A program made the position numbers and the translations under genes. The notes under the pieces are model-generated. The model was given only the letters and a program-made list of their open reading frames with translations. It made no database searches and had not been told where the DNA came from. Positions 9,722 to 21,219 of a stretch of DNA of 64,000 nucleotides are shown here, one piece after another. The DNA comes from Hetaerina americana (Eukaryota; Arthropoda; Insecta; Odonata; Calopterygidae): NCBI GenBank assembly GCA_022747635.1, contig JAKTNV010000023.1:5781848-5845847 (forward strand). The letters are read 5' to 3'. The first letter of the stretch is position 1. The number at the start of each line of letters is the position of its first letter.

Positions 9722-11582
9722 GGCTACTGGGTGCTATACTCGGGAGATGAACAGAAAATTGCAGGAGTAGGCATCATGCTCACGAAGAAATGGGCAAGGA
9801 AAATAATATCGTGCTGGAAAAATAATGAAAGGATATTGATGATAAAGTTAGAGGCAGAATCTGCGGATGCAGTGATAGTACAGGTGTATGTGCCGACATC
9901 CAGCCATTCAGATGGGGAAATAGAAGAAGTAAACGAACAACTGGAAGAGGTTCTAGGAACAGTAAAGGGAAAGGAAAACCTCATGGTAATGGGAGATTGG
10001 AATGCTGTGGTGTGGCGAGGGGCGAGAGGGAAGTAGCGTGGGATACTTCGGATGTGGAAAACGAAACGCCGCGGGAGAGAGACGGATGGAATTCTGCTAC
10101 GAGAGAAACATGGTCGCGGCAAATACCATCTTCGATCAACATACGAGAAGAAGATTTGAAAGGAAGATGCCTGGAGACAAAGCACGATACCAAATTGACT
10201 ACATCCTTGTCAGGAAGAGATATATAAGAATCCAGTTAAGAAGGGTATGGGTTAGTTATCCCGGCGCAGATGTAAATAGCGATCACAACCTGGCGATCAT
10301 GGATAGGCTGCGATACGAGAAGATGAAGAAAGAGACACAACAACCCAGATGGAATACAAGTATACTGGAAGAAATGAACGCAAGAGGAAAGTTCACCGCG
10401 GATATCGAAAGGGAAGTTGAAGAAAATAATGATAGTACGTGCACTGACGGTCGATGGAAATAATTGAAGATTATAATTGCCAAAGCGGCAAGTGAGCTCC
10501 TTGTGAGTGAGGCGGAAATATCTAAGAAGCCATGGATAACAGCTCAAATAAGAGGTCTCATAGACGAAAGTAGAAAATACAAGAATCTAAGAAATGAAAG
10601 TGAAGTCCCAATGCAACAATTTCAGAGCGTAAAAATCTCAATAAAGAGTTCCGGAATCAGGTTAACGAGAAAGCAAGTAGGCAGAGGAATAATGGATGGA
10701 AAGCTGCTGCGAGGAAATCAATGACAACATGAAAAAGGAAAATAGCCAAATGACTAATGAACTAGCAAAGAGGCGATTCTGAGAAAGAAGAACAAAATCG
10801 CCAAATATCCGTTTCGCTAATGGAAAAATACTAATAGATGATGACGACACGGGGAGTAGATGGAAAGAATTCATTGAAGTACTCTATCAAGCTCCCAAAT
10901 AACTAGAAGAAGGCTTAATTAAAGATGAAAGCCTGATAGGTAAAGATGACCGGGGTCCGCAGATATCAAGAAGCGGATTCGAGATAGCCGTTGCATAGCT
11001 GAGAAACAACAAGCCACCAGGAGTTGGCAAAATAAACGAAGAAAAAATCAAGACTCTCGGGGTCAAAGCAAAGGATGTTATGGAAAAAAAATATAAGGGA
11101 AGATTCCTCGAGGAAGACCAAGAGATAGGACATGTACATAGGACATGTGCACAAGATGTGTAAAAAAACCAATAAACACAGTAATCAACCCGAAGGTCGG
11201 CTTGGTAGGTGATGGTAGAGTTCACCCAGTACTAAGCCCGACGGCGTGTGAAATTCGCAGATCAGGGTAGGGGGGCCAGTTCCTCTCCCTGTGCCGATTA
11301 TGGTTTCCCAGAAGATCTAGTTCCCCAAAAATCACAAAGCTTGGGTGGAGCTGCAGGTGCCCAGAGGCTTGCCTTGGAATCGAACCCGTGACCTTCCGGT
11401 CAGTAGTCCAACGCTACTCCTGGACTACCGCGACCCACATAAGATATGTACATAGGACAAATTAAGAAGGGCGTAAAACAGAGAAGGTATCAAGAATTGA
11501 GGGCAGTGATGCTAAATGCAGTAGAAAAGAGGGCTGCCGTAAAACAATCCTAGGTTTGAAATACTGACAATTTACTGATGAA
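9722..11582 (+). mobile_element. RTE-type LINE, 5'-truncated and internally deleted
   Basis: The + strand carries an APE-type endonuclease fragment of the RTE clade. It runs EQKIAGVGIMLTKKW, VIVQVYVPTSSH, LMVMGDWNAVV (9980-10010), then after a frameshift near 10010-10020 FERKMPGDKARYQIDYILV and YPGADVNSDHNLAIMD. A linker with KPWITAQIRGLIDESRKY leads to the start of the reverse transcriptase (LRNNKPPGVGKINEEKI near 11005-11050). The sequence then jumps to an RGRPR-type C-terminal end at about 11090, so most of the reverse transcriptase is missing. It is a different subfamily from the copies at 11583 and 39189. A SINE (11146-11445) interrupts it, and it resumes at about 11460 with a KRRAAVKQ-like ending. 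Confidence 0.75.
11146..11445 (-). repeat. tRNA-derived SINE, family 2, with target-site duplication
   Basis: On the minus strand it starts with a tRNA-like head. GTCGCGGTAGTCCAGGAGTA is A-box-like and GGGTTCGATTCCAAGG is a good B box. A body of about 230 bases ends in TTGGTTTTTTTACAC. The 14-base string ATGTACATAGGACA occurs directly on both sides (11132-11145 and 11446-11459), as expected for insertion by LINE machinery. The host RTE reading continues across the two copies. It shares the body with 55290-55570 and, weakly, with 3535-3778. Confidence 0.85.
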
Positions 11583-12862
11583 AATTTATTGTTTAACTCT
11601 TTGTACTTCATTTTGCCTGACTCGGTGTTTACACTCTTCCATTTTCTCCTCTCATCCATATTTGTAATCATCTCATCCGTGATCCATGGTTTCCTGGTCC
11701 TTTTAGCGCTCAAGGTTCTAATAGTGTATTTTGCGGCTTTAGACAACCCTTTCTTGATACTTTCCCATTTTTCTTCGATAGTACTTAGCTCTTTACCATC
11801 CTCCTTGATTTCCTCTACCATCTGTTGGTACTCCTTTCTTTTCAAACCCTCTAATGCTTCTACATTCCATTTTCTAACTCGCCGCCCCTGCCTTATCTTT
11901 TTGAAACAGACGCTACATTTCATAACAACTAAATTGTGGTCGGAGTCCGCATCCGCTCCCGGGAAGCTGTGCGAATTTGTCACACTTTTCCTAAACCTGT
12001 GTCTAACCAGGATATAATCTAGCTGATACCTTTCTGAGTCACCTGGCATTTTCCATGCATACCTGCGTCTTTTGTGGTGTCTAAACCAAGTGTTGGTGAT
12101 GACTAACCCTTGTCTCCTGCAGAACTCAACTGCTTTCTCCCCGCGGTCATTCCTCGTCCCTAAACCGTAGTCCCCCACCTCATCATCACCTTTTCCTTCG
12201 CCTACCGCCGCATTCCAATCTCCCATCACTATCAAATGTTCCCCTGTGGGAACACACTCGATTATGTCCTCTAACTGATCGTATACCCTATAGACCTCTT
12301 CTTCCTTATGGTTGCTCGGTGGCATGTATACCTGAATAATAACCAAGTTCGTCGGTCCTGCTTTTTTCTCTGCTAGTAATAATATATCCGTCACCTGCTC
12401 TATGTTGACTACGATCCTTACTACCTCTTCATTTAATACTATGGCAACCCCTCGTTGGCTATCGTCCCCGCCGCTGTATATTATTCTATAATTATCACTC
12501 CAGTAATCCCCGCTATCCTTCCGTCTCATCTCGCATAGACCTAAAATATCTCTTTTTCCCCTTTCCATCTCTCGCTTAATATTCTCCAGTTTCCCTGTCC
12601 TCATCATTGTCCTAACATTCCACGTTCCTATTCTAACTAATGTGGTCTTTTTCTCCTGCGTCTTCTGTCCTGCTGCTGCCTGTTTTCCCTGGTGAGGTTT
12701 CGTGGGATGACGACCGCGGAAGCCTTGCCTCCCCCGCTGCCGGGCACGACCCACGGCCGATTGGGCCGAGCCCCGTAGTTGCCAGGACTCAAAATCTCTG
12801 TATTGTCCATCATTTAAATCTTGGGAATGATAATTGAGGTGGTTTCCCGTTGCCTTCCTCAA
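11462..12862 (-). CDS. RTE endonuclease ORF, 466 codons, uninterrupted
   Basis: This is a non-LTR retrotransposon protein of the kind often annotated in genomes as 'craniofacial development protein 2-like'. A basic N-terminal stretch of about 75 residues is followed by an APE-type endonuclease with all expected catalytic motifs: GTWNVR (Asn ~82), LCEMRRKDSG (Glu ~111), VMGDWNAAVG (Asp ~215, Asn ~217) and DSDHNLVV (Asp ~308, His ~309). In the family this domain nicks target DNA to prime reverse transcription. The linker KRTRKPWITDEMI follows. The element breaks off at about 11583, so the last ~40 residues are read from unrelated DNA and no reverse transcriptase follows. The ATG at 12862 is the first in frame within the element; whether it is the natural start is unknown. 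Confidence 0.8.
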   Translation of the reverse strand: MRKATGNHLNYHSQDLNDGQYRDFESWQLRGSAQSAVGRARQRGRQGFRGRHPTKPHQGKQAAAGQKTQEKKTTLVRIGTWNVRTMMRTGKLENIKREMERGKRDILGLCEMRRKDSGDYWSDNYRIIYSGGDDSQRGVAIVLNEEVVRIVVNIEQVTDILLLAEKKAGPTNLVIIQVYMPPSNHKEEEVYRVYDQLEDIIECVPTGEHLIVMGDWNAAVGEGKGDDEVGDYGLGTRNDRGEKAVEFCRRQGLVITNTWFRHHKRRRYAWKMPGDSERYQLDYILVRHRFRKSVTNSHSFPGADADSDHNLVVMKCSVCFKKIRQGRRVRKWNVEALEGLKRKEYQQMVEEIKEDGKELSTIEEKWESIKKGLSKAAKYTIRTLSAKRTRKPWITDEMITNMDERRKWKSVNTESGKMKYKELNNKFSSVNCQYFKPRIVLRQPSFLLHLASLPSILDTFSVLRPS

Positions 12863-13099
12863 TAGTGTTTTAACGTGACACCATCACTTACTGGCCGCCC
12901 CACTGGGGTCAGACGCCATTGCAGCCGCTTCGCCGAGGAACAGGCGCTGCGTGGACTACCTTTCGTCTGGCTCCTAGCCTTCGACCTATCTAGGATGGGT
13001 GACCCTACCAGGAACAATTATTATCACTCCCGCCAGCACAGCTCTAGGGGTCATCGGAATGCACAAGCCTTTCCACCACGCCAAGGTTGTAGTCCGGGG

Positions 13100-13107
<8 letters not shown>
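11583..13107 (-). mobile_element. RTE-type LINE, 3'-truncated copy
   Basis: The element starts on the minus strand at about 13107 with a 5' untranslated segment (ACCTTGGCGTGGTGGAAAGG…AGAGCTGTGCTGG…CCTGGTAGGGTCACCC). The degenerate copy at 44800 shares this segment and the copy at 39189 has only its later part. The endonuclease ORF follows, and the element stops abruptly at about 11583 inside the linker before the reverse transcriptase. It is very close in sequence to the copy at 39189-42445, which suggests fairly recent activity of this family. Loss of the 3' end is unusual for a LINE, whose copies are normally 5'-truncated, so a later deletion or rearrangement is likely. A (TA)n run abuts its 5' end. 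Confidence 0.85.
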
Positions 13108-13139
<32 letters not shown>

Positions 13140-13189
13140 ATATATATATATATATATCCCTATATATATATATCCCTATATATATATAT

Positions 13190-13271
<82 letters not shown>
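13104..13271. repeat. (TA)n microsatellite with TCCC interruptions
   Basis: About 165 bases of TA dinucleotides are broken four times by TCCCTATATA units between 13135 and 13190. The run abuts the 5' end of the RTE copy. Confidence 0.95.
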
Positions 13272-13306
13272 CGATTGTATGGAAAAACTCTCACGAGCGG
13301 CACAAT

Positions 13307-13417
13307 AATGGGCTGACACAATATAACACAAATAGAATAGAATAGCAACAATTAAAAGGAGTGTCCTTTTAAATGTTGCTATTCTATTCTATTTGTGTTA
13401 TATTGTGTCACCCCATT
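13307..13417. repeat. Near-perfect cruciform with 44-base arms
   Basis: 13307-13350 and 13374-13417 are reverse complements with a single mismatch (position 13313 region, C against G). The 23-base centre is itself a palindrome: TTAAAAGGA, GTG, TCCTTTTAA. The whole structure can therefore fold into one long hairpin. TA microsatellites lie on both sides. Nothing in it codes, and I know no element family to which it belongs. Confidence 0.9.
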
Positions 13418-13475
13418 ATATATATATATATATATATATACATATGTATATATATATCTTATGTATATATATATA
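13418..13475. repeat. (TA)n microsatellite
   Basis: Interrupted TA repeat with TACATATGTA and TCTTATGTA breaks, directly right of the cruciform. Confidence 0.9.
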
Positions 13476-13654
13476 ATCCAAATCATGTTGGTAATGACAA
13501 CTACAGGTACTTGCACAACGGTATCCATGCGAAAGACATTTCTCTAAGCATTATGGAGGGGCTGTTAGTAACGAGGAAAAGAAATAAAATTAAATATGAT
13601 AATGACCACGTACTAGGCATCTTATAATGAAAAAACAAGTACTTTTCCCTCCTC

Positions 13655-13725
13655 TAGAGCGGTCGGGCACAGTTATTCTGATCTCTTATCGTAGGTGATA
13701 AAAAATGACACATTTAAGCTATTTG
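13655..13725 (-). repeat. CR1/Jockey LINE 3'-UTR remnant
   Basis: Minus-strand GTCATTTTTTATCACCTACG followed by ATAAGAGATCAGAATAACTG and CCCGACCGCT matches the 8608-8660 segment of the LINE at 7810-8745 by eye. It is short and diverged. Confidence 0.35.
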
Positions 13726-13729
13726 TTCT

Positions 13730-16700
13730 GCACATGATCTCTCTACTCTTATTTTCATGATATTCCCCTTCGTTGCACGACGGGGCTCATAATACACGCA
13801 CATATTTCCTTGCCGTAATGAAGTCTATTTTCTCGGCCAGCCTATTTCTAATACACCGTGTACCCTCGTGGAAAGATTTCTGGAGTGCGCTTGATACACA
13901 CATGTCGGACATCTGTGTTTCATGTGACTCGGTCATCAGATGTGGTTTTCTGATAAAGAGATAAGAAACATGGGCTCCGCACTTTTTTGATTTCTCACCT
14001 CGTTCGTTGACTTGAATAGACATCACTATCCAAACCATTCCTGCAGTCATTTTCATACCGAAAGTGGAAAGCTGTTCATTCCGCCAACGGATATTGTTCA
14101 TGATCAAAACAGGCTACATAATGACATAATATATGGAGCAGTTACACGGCAAGGCCATGGGCTTCCTGGTTAAGAATCCTATCCTGAGTGGGGCTGCAAT
14201 TTTCATCGCCTTAACATCCTGTCTCGTCGCTGCCCTCGGATTGGTCCATTGTCAGAGAACTCTTTTCCATGTTCTATGTGGTGAATATCCGTCTTCTCAG
14301 TGGAAGCTTTTTGGCGTCCTACTCTCTCTAACGCCTCTCTTTGTCCATTACTCCCGCCTCTTCATATTTGATTTCATTTCCTGGCTCGCTATATGCATGT
14401 TCGGTGGCCTCGGATAAGCTGAACTATTATTTTGTCCACAGCTTTCCGGCCTTCTTTCGTTCGGATATCAATTGATCTTCATATTTCAGCGATACAAGTC
14501 TTCCCAAAACAGCATGGCACTCAGTGCTCTGCTTTGAATACAAAGTCCACGAATTGTTTTCCTCCCTGAAAAAGACGCAACAGAGCATTCCTTAACACTG
14601 AAATATAAGAAGTATTCTTATGACCATTATGTACGTCGATTCACGATCAAGATCCTTCGATCATATTATTTTCTTTACGGTACGGTTTTATATCATTTGC
14701 GAGAAATAAAATTGGAGTCATGAATTTTAAGTGGCGAGTCATTATAAATATCAAATAGAAAAGTGGACGTAAATTTTTAGGATTGGGTAGACCAGATAAA
14801 ACTTTATGTCATCTGAAGCTGCGTTTCTACGCACTACGCATTGATTTCCATCCAGCAAAATTGAGCGTAATAAATTTAACAGGTAACTCGTACTTTTTGG
14901 TCTCTTTGTTTGAGTACAACGATTGACCTTCTCAAAAACTTCTTTAAGGACAAAATATGAAATCTACCATAAAACTTCTACTCATTATGGATAGATGGTC
15001 TTCTTTATTTTGGGGTGAGATTGAGACTATGGAGTCTCTTCCGTAACCTAACCCCTAATTGTCACATTTTTACCTCTGAAGGTAGTCACATTATCAATTA
15101 CATATTCATTTGTCACTAAGCCATGTCGAAAATCACTTAGTTGGCTCTTTAAATGAAAGCTGACATGTTTATGCACATAGTTTACACCTGGATTATTTGT
15201 ATTTAAGAACAACTGAGTCCACTCCTTCATAAAGATAATAATAGAACATTTCTTGTCAAGGGTTTACATATGTAATCAATTTTATTATATTCCAAAATTT
15301 TTCTTAAACATATTTTCAAGTTGTCTCCTCTTTCAAAATTACACGAATTTCTGAACCTTTCGGATGATTTTCTCAAAATATCACGTAAATGATGGAATTC
15401 CAAAGCAGGATTATGATGAGCTACGTTTAATACTGTAATATCAATGTGAACGAATTAAATGCAAATGTCGATGCTATCTATGCTAATGAGAATCAAGTCA
15501 AGTATCTTTCCATTGCTACCTGCGGATGTTCTCTGCTTCAGACTCGTGAGATATACAAGCATCCTTATCTCAGTGCATTCGGCTTCTTTTGTTTTGATCG
15601 ATTATCTGCATCCCGGAGAGTTCGTCACCTAGGGTAATTATTTTATTGTTCGTTATATCACTATGAACTACTTTATCAAACAAGTTAGTCCACATGTCAA
15701 TACTAGCATTTTGAGGAAAGCAACGCACAAGTATTTCCATTTTTTCTGCAAATACGACTTTTGGGCTGAATATTTTTATTTCTTGTTTCTATCCCCGGCA
15801 TTCTTATGGACACATGCAAGTATTTCGTACCATAGCAACTGCACCAACCGAAGAATTTACCCGTGAAACTATATCTCTGTATTTTCTGGGAATTTCATAA
15901 TTTCCATGCATACGCGTACACACGCATATTTCTGAATCAGTTATAGAAAAAGAAATTTTGCAGCTCACGATGATACCTTGATTAGGTCTCGCATTTTTTT
16001 CTGCACCTCACCCTATGACGAAGCCAAGGGATGAGTTATCAGACGGGAGTCATGAAGTGACCGGAACCGCCGACTTGAGTTTCTTCACTCTCCGTCGCAC
16101 CTAAGAGGATCCTCAGGACTCCTGTATTGCGGGCGTAGTCGGTCTGCAGTCGTTGACGCTCCGCAAGGGATTTTAGCACTTTTTAAAAGCACTGGTTAAC
16201 ACAGAATATGAAACCTCTTATTGCAATCACTAGAGGAGATTGCTCCCTGAACGCTTTGTAGTTTTGCCGTATGAATCACTCGGGACGATTTTCCATGCCC
16301 AGTTCAACTAGGACAACAAATAAGGTCAGAAATAGGGTGACTCACAAAAACGTCCTATCGCGACGGCTGCCAGGCAGCGACCATACTGGGATCCATCGGC
16401 ATGAACTTTCGACCTAATTGCACGTCAACTGAGCATTCAACCCAAATCCACTCCGAGGGGGACTACGAGTGCTGCTGCGTGCGCCAATTTTCCATTCGGC
16501 CTAACATTACTCTGCTCAGAGTGACTTCGGGAGCGAAGAGCTATTCACGTGGAAATCTTGTTTCGGTTATTATGGCATTTTCTCCCGGACGCCACATCCT
16601 CCTCGTCCAAACTTGGCCATGGGCAACAATTTGATCCATAGCCACTGGCCTCGTGCAGTTTTTGTGAGTGCCCTTCTGGCGCTTTCGCTCGCGTACTCGA

Positions 16701-18690
16701 GCCCAGAAGAAACACAAAACACTCGCTAGCGTTTCTGAAAACTTTCTTATCAGTTTTTTTAAACGAAGACCTAAAATCATACCTAACTCATCACCGTCGC
16801 ATTCGATGGAAGTCGCTTTCAATGTCCGGCAAATGAAGTTAAAGATGAGAACTTACAGTTTATTAGGACTCTCAGCTCAAATGTCTCCCTGTGGTCGCAT
16901 TAATCTACTTCGCTGGTTGGCATTCTCTAAAGCCTTGTTATCTCTGCGATACCTAAAACACCTATCCCCCTTTGGTTTGATAATTCTCAATGGGCCTACC
17001 TCATAAGCGACGAAGAGATTATTGATATGGACTTCTGATAAGATTTGTTTCGCCCATTCCGATTATGCCCTGAGGGCATTTAGAAATAATTGAAAACCGG
17101 ACCATGTCGATTCCAGCTGCTCGCACATCTGCTCGTGGGCGTTTGGATAAGGTGCAGTTGAGGGAAAATCTTTGATTTACTATCTGAATGTTGCTTTGAC
17201 TTCCATTTGTCGTTATTATTTCATTCCAACTTTAATTACTCTTTTTATTTAGAGTAAATATTTTATTTTTCTCCTCTCGTTATCTAAGCCGCACTCTCTA
17301 GTGATGTCATCATCTATCATATTCATTCAACACGGTATAATTCTCTCTTCAATCCCACCAATGGATTATTTAAGCATCAGTTTTTTAAAACAGTCAATGG
17401 ACAGAGTAGGTATTGCCTTTCAGTTTCATCTACCCTTCCATTAAGGAAGTTAGCCTCCCATCGTGCTTTCCTCACTCTTTTCTTCATTTATTTTCTTTTG
17501 TTTCGATATATCTGGTTAGTTGGTGGTCTCCCTCATTTCTGTATGACGCCAACGTCACATTTGTAGTAGTGTGTAGTTCTTTGAAGGGTCAATTGTAGGA
17601 ACAGTTTTTGACCAGTGTTAGCGAAAAGGGTGGTGAAGACGAGATAACTAAATGTCAGAGGGAAAAATAGATTGAAGAAAAACACAAGAGACTAATTTAG
17701 TTCCAGGGTGATTATTTCCAGGCAAGGCACAGGGGCCGATATACTATATGCATATGGGAGTGCCGATGACTGCCTCCCTAAAAAAAAGGCAGAGAAAAAT
17801 ATTTCACGGTTTGAAGGAAAAAATACATTTCCTCTTACTTGTTTCAAGATAAATTTGTATTAAACGACGTGTTTTTACGGTATTACAATTGTTTAATTAT
17901 TTTAAGAAACGAAATTTGGTTCTCCTCGGGAACTTGCAGTCAAATAAAGTCCTTGCATTTCGTACACGAAGTGAATTTGAGATTTCCCCGTCTTAACCCT
18001 TTTCAAAATAACGAAAATTTTTTAAGCATAATTAGTTTATCCAAAAGAAATAAATGCGCGGCTCCCTCGCTAAAAATCTTCACCCGCGTCTTACTTGAAC
18101 TACGAAGTGTGGAATAAAAGCTTCGGCTTTCTACTTACGACCACCGAGTTTCATACGGAATACGTGTAGCAATAAATGCCTTTTCATTCCCGCGTTCTTG
18201 TCATAGAGGAGCGATGTGCGCACGTGTAGGCAGGAGATAATTTCATCGGTGACGATAACCGACAGCGTAGGCAGTGTAAATAATGAGAGCATCAAGTGAA
18301 TTCCGCAACACATTTGATTATCGATAGTGACTCGCCGAACCAATAAAAGAAGTGATTTCTCTCGAGAGCTCCTTGAAATGAGATAAATATCTGAAGTCGC
18401 TCAGGAAATCAACTGAAAAAACATCGAGTAAAATAAATGGCTTTCGAGAAGGAGTCTCTTTCGCTAGAGGACGCATGCAGGAGCAATTTTGGCGAGACAG
18501 ATATTCGGACATCAGTAATTGAATGCTTCAGTCGTCTCCAGGATTCGATTTAATATGCCCCAAACATTAGCTAAAATTGTAGGCGCTGAAATAGTAGGTT
18601 TCGAATCTGTTGCATACATAAGTTTTATGCAAATTCAAGTCATTATGGATTTCTATTTATAAGGGGAATATTCGGCCAAAACAACGGAAA
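13730..18690. other. No gene recognised (long unannotated stretch)
   Basis: AT-rich DNA with scattered short frames. The frame at 14133-14417 (94 codons, hydrophobic) and that at 16668-17006 (112 codons) match no family I know and have no clear exon borders. I see no tRNA, snRNA or transposon ends. Confidence 0.45.
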
Positions 18691-18699
18691 CCTAGGCTT

Positions 18700-18960
18700 T
18701 ATTAAATGAATGCTAGGGGAATATGTAGGATATATGTATATTCAATACAGTTTTAACGAGTCGGGACCCAAATGTGATAGGCTGCTATTATGTTCGATCC
18801 TCATGAAGTAGGTTTTAAGTCCGAATTAGATCGCGTGCATCAAAGAACACCTGAGTTTATTAAAAGATGACATTATAAATTTAGCAGAAGGTATGAATTG
18901 TTGGAATAATTATGTTAGTAATTCCTGGTAGACTTTGTGATAAACCTCCCACTTATAATT
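18700..18960 (+). repeat. CR1/Jockey LINE reverse-transcriptase remnant
   Basis: A heavily decayed relative of 8115-8345. Recognisable pieces are AACCTAGGCTTTATTAAATG (8113 region, 'SLGFIR') and TTCGATCCTCATGAAGTAGG ('DPHEVE'). A stretch equal to LDRVHQRTPEFIK with CGCGTGCATCAAAGAACACC follows. Several indels and stops are present. Confidence 0.55.
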
Positions 18961-19299
18961 GAGCCGGATCCTTTTCTGAAGGTATCTAAAAACATTTAAC
19001 AGTTAGAGTGATCTTAAAAATAAGATCAGAGGGAAATGTTTTCAAAAGAAGCTTACATTGTCTTTTTCTTCGGTTACGATTAGGAACCGTAATTGCGGTT
19101 AAATTCGACCACAGGACAATTTGTTTATACGGTGTATTTTCTGGAAATATTTGCATGCGACGATATATGTAAATTAAGCAATGCCTCCCGCGCTTTAATA
19201 CTGCAAGCCCGTCGTATATTAATGAAACATTATCTAATTAGCAATAAAAACCCTATTTATGTGCAACTGCTTTGCTATCTAAGTTACTCCTATTGCGTG

Positions 19300-19545
19300 T
19301 CGTAGTAGTAGTAGTTTTAGGGGATGCGCATGGAGGAAGGGTGTAGGGAAACCTGGCGTAAGCATTAGCCTGCTCTTAGCGAAAGGCGCCAAGGGGTCCA
19401 ACTGCTTGGCGTCCCATCCGACGGACGGCGTACTCACTCAAAGAGCCCTCCACAAAGCACCTCAAGAAGGGATCGCCTCCAGAATTTGCACCCGGGCCCT
19501 CTGGGTGGGAAGCCAGTACGCTAGCTACCGCAACATCCGGTTCCC
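19300..19545 (-). repeat. tRNA-derived SINE, family 1, with (ACT)n tail
   Basis: On the minus strand the head GCGGTAGCTAGCGTACTGGC is A-box-like and is followed by a B-box-like GGGTGCAAATTC. The conserved body is CTTGAGGTGCTTTGTGGAGG, GAGTGAGTACGCCGTCCGTC and TTTGGCGCCTTTCG-like sequence, then CATCCCCTAAAACTACTACT as the tail. It matches the + strand copy at 30755-31051 nearly throughout. Confidence 0.85.
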
Positions 19546-19559
19546 CTAAGAAGGCATTC

Positions 19560-20630
19560 ACATTAGGCCGGTTGTTTCCAGAGTGACAATCAAGAAAACT
19601 GGCGACCTACGTTTAAAGACACACCGGTTTCACTCCCAAATGCAATGCGAAGGCTTCTCGTGAACCGTTCAAGATCCTTTCAAAAGGCCACCACTACCTG
19701 AATAACACTAGCTATGCAAGCAAACCGAAGGGCTCTCCATTATCTCCGATTCTCGAACAGATAGCAATGGACGACCAAGGGGAGAGAATTTTCAATTCAG
19801 TTGTGATGCCTAGGATATTTATATTTGGTACTGATACGAGGTGGCGTGCCTGTACTAGATTAGATTTTCATGATTTCTATCTTGATGTAGGTGCATATGT
19901 TGGCTTTCGCCGTCGTCGAAATTAAAACTCCCACTCTCACTATTATTATTAAAAATCCACATGTGCTAATAGACAGTGTCAGGTGGCACACAAGCCCCAA
20001 ATAATCACAAAGGTAAAATCAGTCATTAAACTTACATTATTAATTCATAAGTCATTAAACTTGCATTAAAGTACACTTAAAGGGAACTTCAAAACACAGA
20101 TCTCTTTCACAAAGCAAGAAAATCCCCATCTCATTAACATCAATCAATCAGCAAGAAAAAAGATATATTTCAAAAAATAAGCTGTTACATATAATTTTAC
20201 ACCACTCATCAATCAAATTATTACATATATTCCTTACATATTTTCTTAAAAGTATGCACTCTGTTAGGAAAGGGCTCGAATATTTTTGCAGGTTAACAAG
20301 GTTTAACAAGGTTCACTCTCTCCGGCGACGCGTTTCAAGGATGTGCTTAGAGACCACTGGCTGTTCGAAGCGGTTGTTCCGAAAAAGCGCCCTGTGTTCT
20401 TCCTCACGCTTCCTCTGCCCAGGCGTACGAGCCCCGATAGAAGTTGTATTGCGTTCCGTGAAATGCCTCGTTGATGTCACTATCTTGGTAATCATTAGAT
20501 CAGAGATAGGGCTTCGGCACTAACCTCTTTCCACGGTCAAGTGCTCATCCAATTCTTCACTTCTCTACTTTCTTGGCAAATGTACCGACAAATGGTCAAA
20601 GTAATTCCATCAAGCCAATCAATTTAAGTG
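19560..20630. other. No gene recognised
   Basis: Contains a small direct repeat (AGTCATTAAACTTACATTA at 20021-20039 and a near copy at 20050-20068). Otherwise no feature. The frame at 20254-20523 has no known similarity. Confidence 0.45.
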
Positions 20631-20639
20631 AGTCTTCTC

Positions 20640-21215
20640 CTTACATATGCAAGGAGAAGAATTGCACTCGGCAAAGAGGCTTCCTCAAGGAGGAGGGAAT
20701 AGATGGCAGGGACGTTGAGTAAGGATGTTGAGAAAAGGCTCTTCAAAACTTTGATATGGAGCGTAGTTATGTACGGCGCGGAAACGTGGTCACTGAAGCA
20801 GGTTGATAAAAGTAGATTGGAAGCTCTTGAAATGTGGGCGTGGAGAAGAATGGAGAAGGTGAAGCGGACAGAAAGGAAAGCAAATGAGGAATTACTAGGT
20901 ATGGCGGGCGAGGAGAGGGGACTGTTGGGAGAAATCCTAAGGAGGGAGATGAAGGGCGAATTGATCGGCAGTGAGATGTTGAAGACTGTAATAGAGGGGA
21001 GAATGTTAGACAAGCGAGGGAGTGGCAGAAATAGAATAGCCAGGATGGACGGCATTAATGCAGGAAGGACATATACTGAGATGAAGAGCGGCTTGTTGTA
21101 GAGTAGAATGTTGGGTCGTTCTCTGTTTCGTTAGGAGAGAGAAAATATTTATTTGGTAGTTGTGTCCATCCAAAACCTACCATAACCGGTAGATTACCTA
21201 ATAATAATATCGATC
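20640..21215 (+). mobile_element. RTE-type LINE, 5'-truncated 3' end
   Basis: The + strand encodes the C-terminal part of the RTE reverse-transcriptase protein: RRIALGKEASSRRRE-like, then TLSKDVEKRLFKTLIWSVVM, YGAETWSLKQVDKSRLEALE, MWAWRRMEKVKRTERKANEE and LLGMAGEERGLL. The 3' untranslated end CCATCCAAAACCTACCATAA, CCGGTAGATTACCTAATAAT follows. It aligns with 41870-42445 of the larger copy and keeps a 132-codon open stretch from 20703, although it is only a fragment. Confidence 0.85.
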
Positions 21216-21219
21216 CTTT

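Noticed and set aside
12875..13345. 156-codon frame rich in Tyr-Ile repeats
   Set aside because: It is translation of a (TA)n microsatellite and of the antisense RTE leader, not a protein.
13104..13475. CRISPR-like array
   Set aside because: The periodic TATATA/TCCC units are a decayed dinucleotide microsatellite in animal DNA with no repeat-spacer structure.
14133..14417. 94-codon hydrophobic frame starting MEQLHGKAMGF
   Set aside because: It has two or three hydrophobic stretches, but no family is recognised, no splice sites frame it and the surrounding DNA is non-coding. The length is within what chance produces in this much sequence.
16668..17006. 112-codon + strand frame, possible exon
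   Set aside because: No known similarity and no credible acceptor/donor pair in frame. It overlaps a minus-strand frame of similar size.
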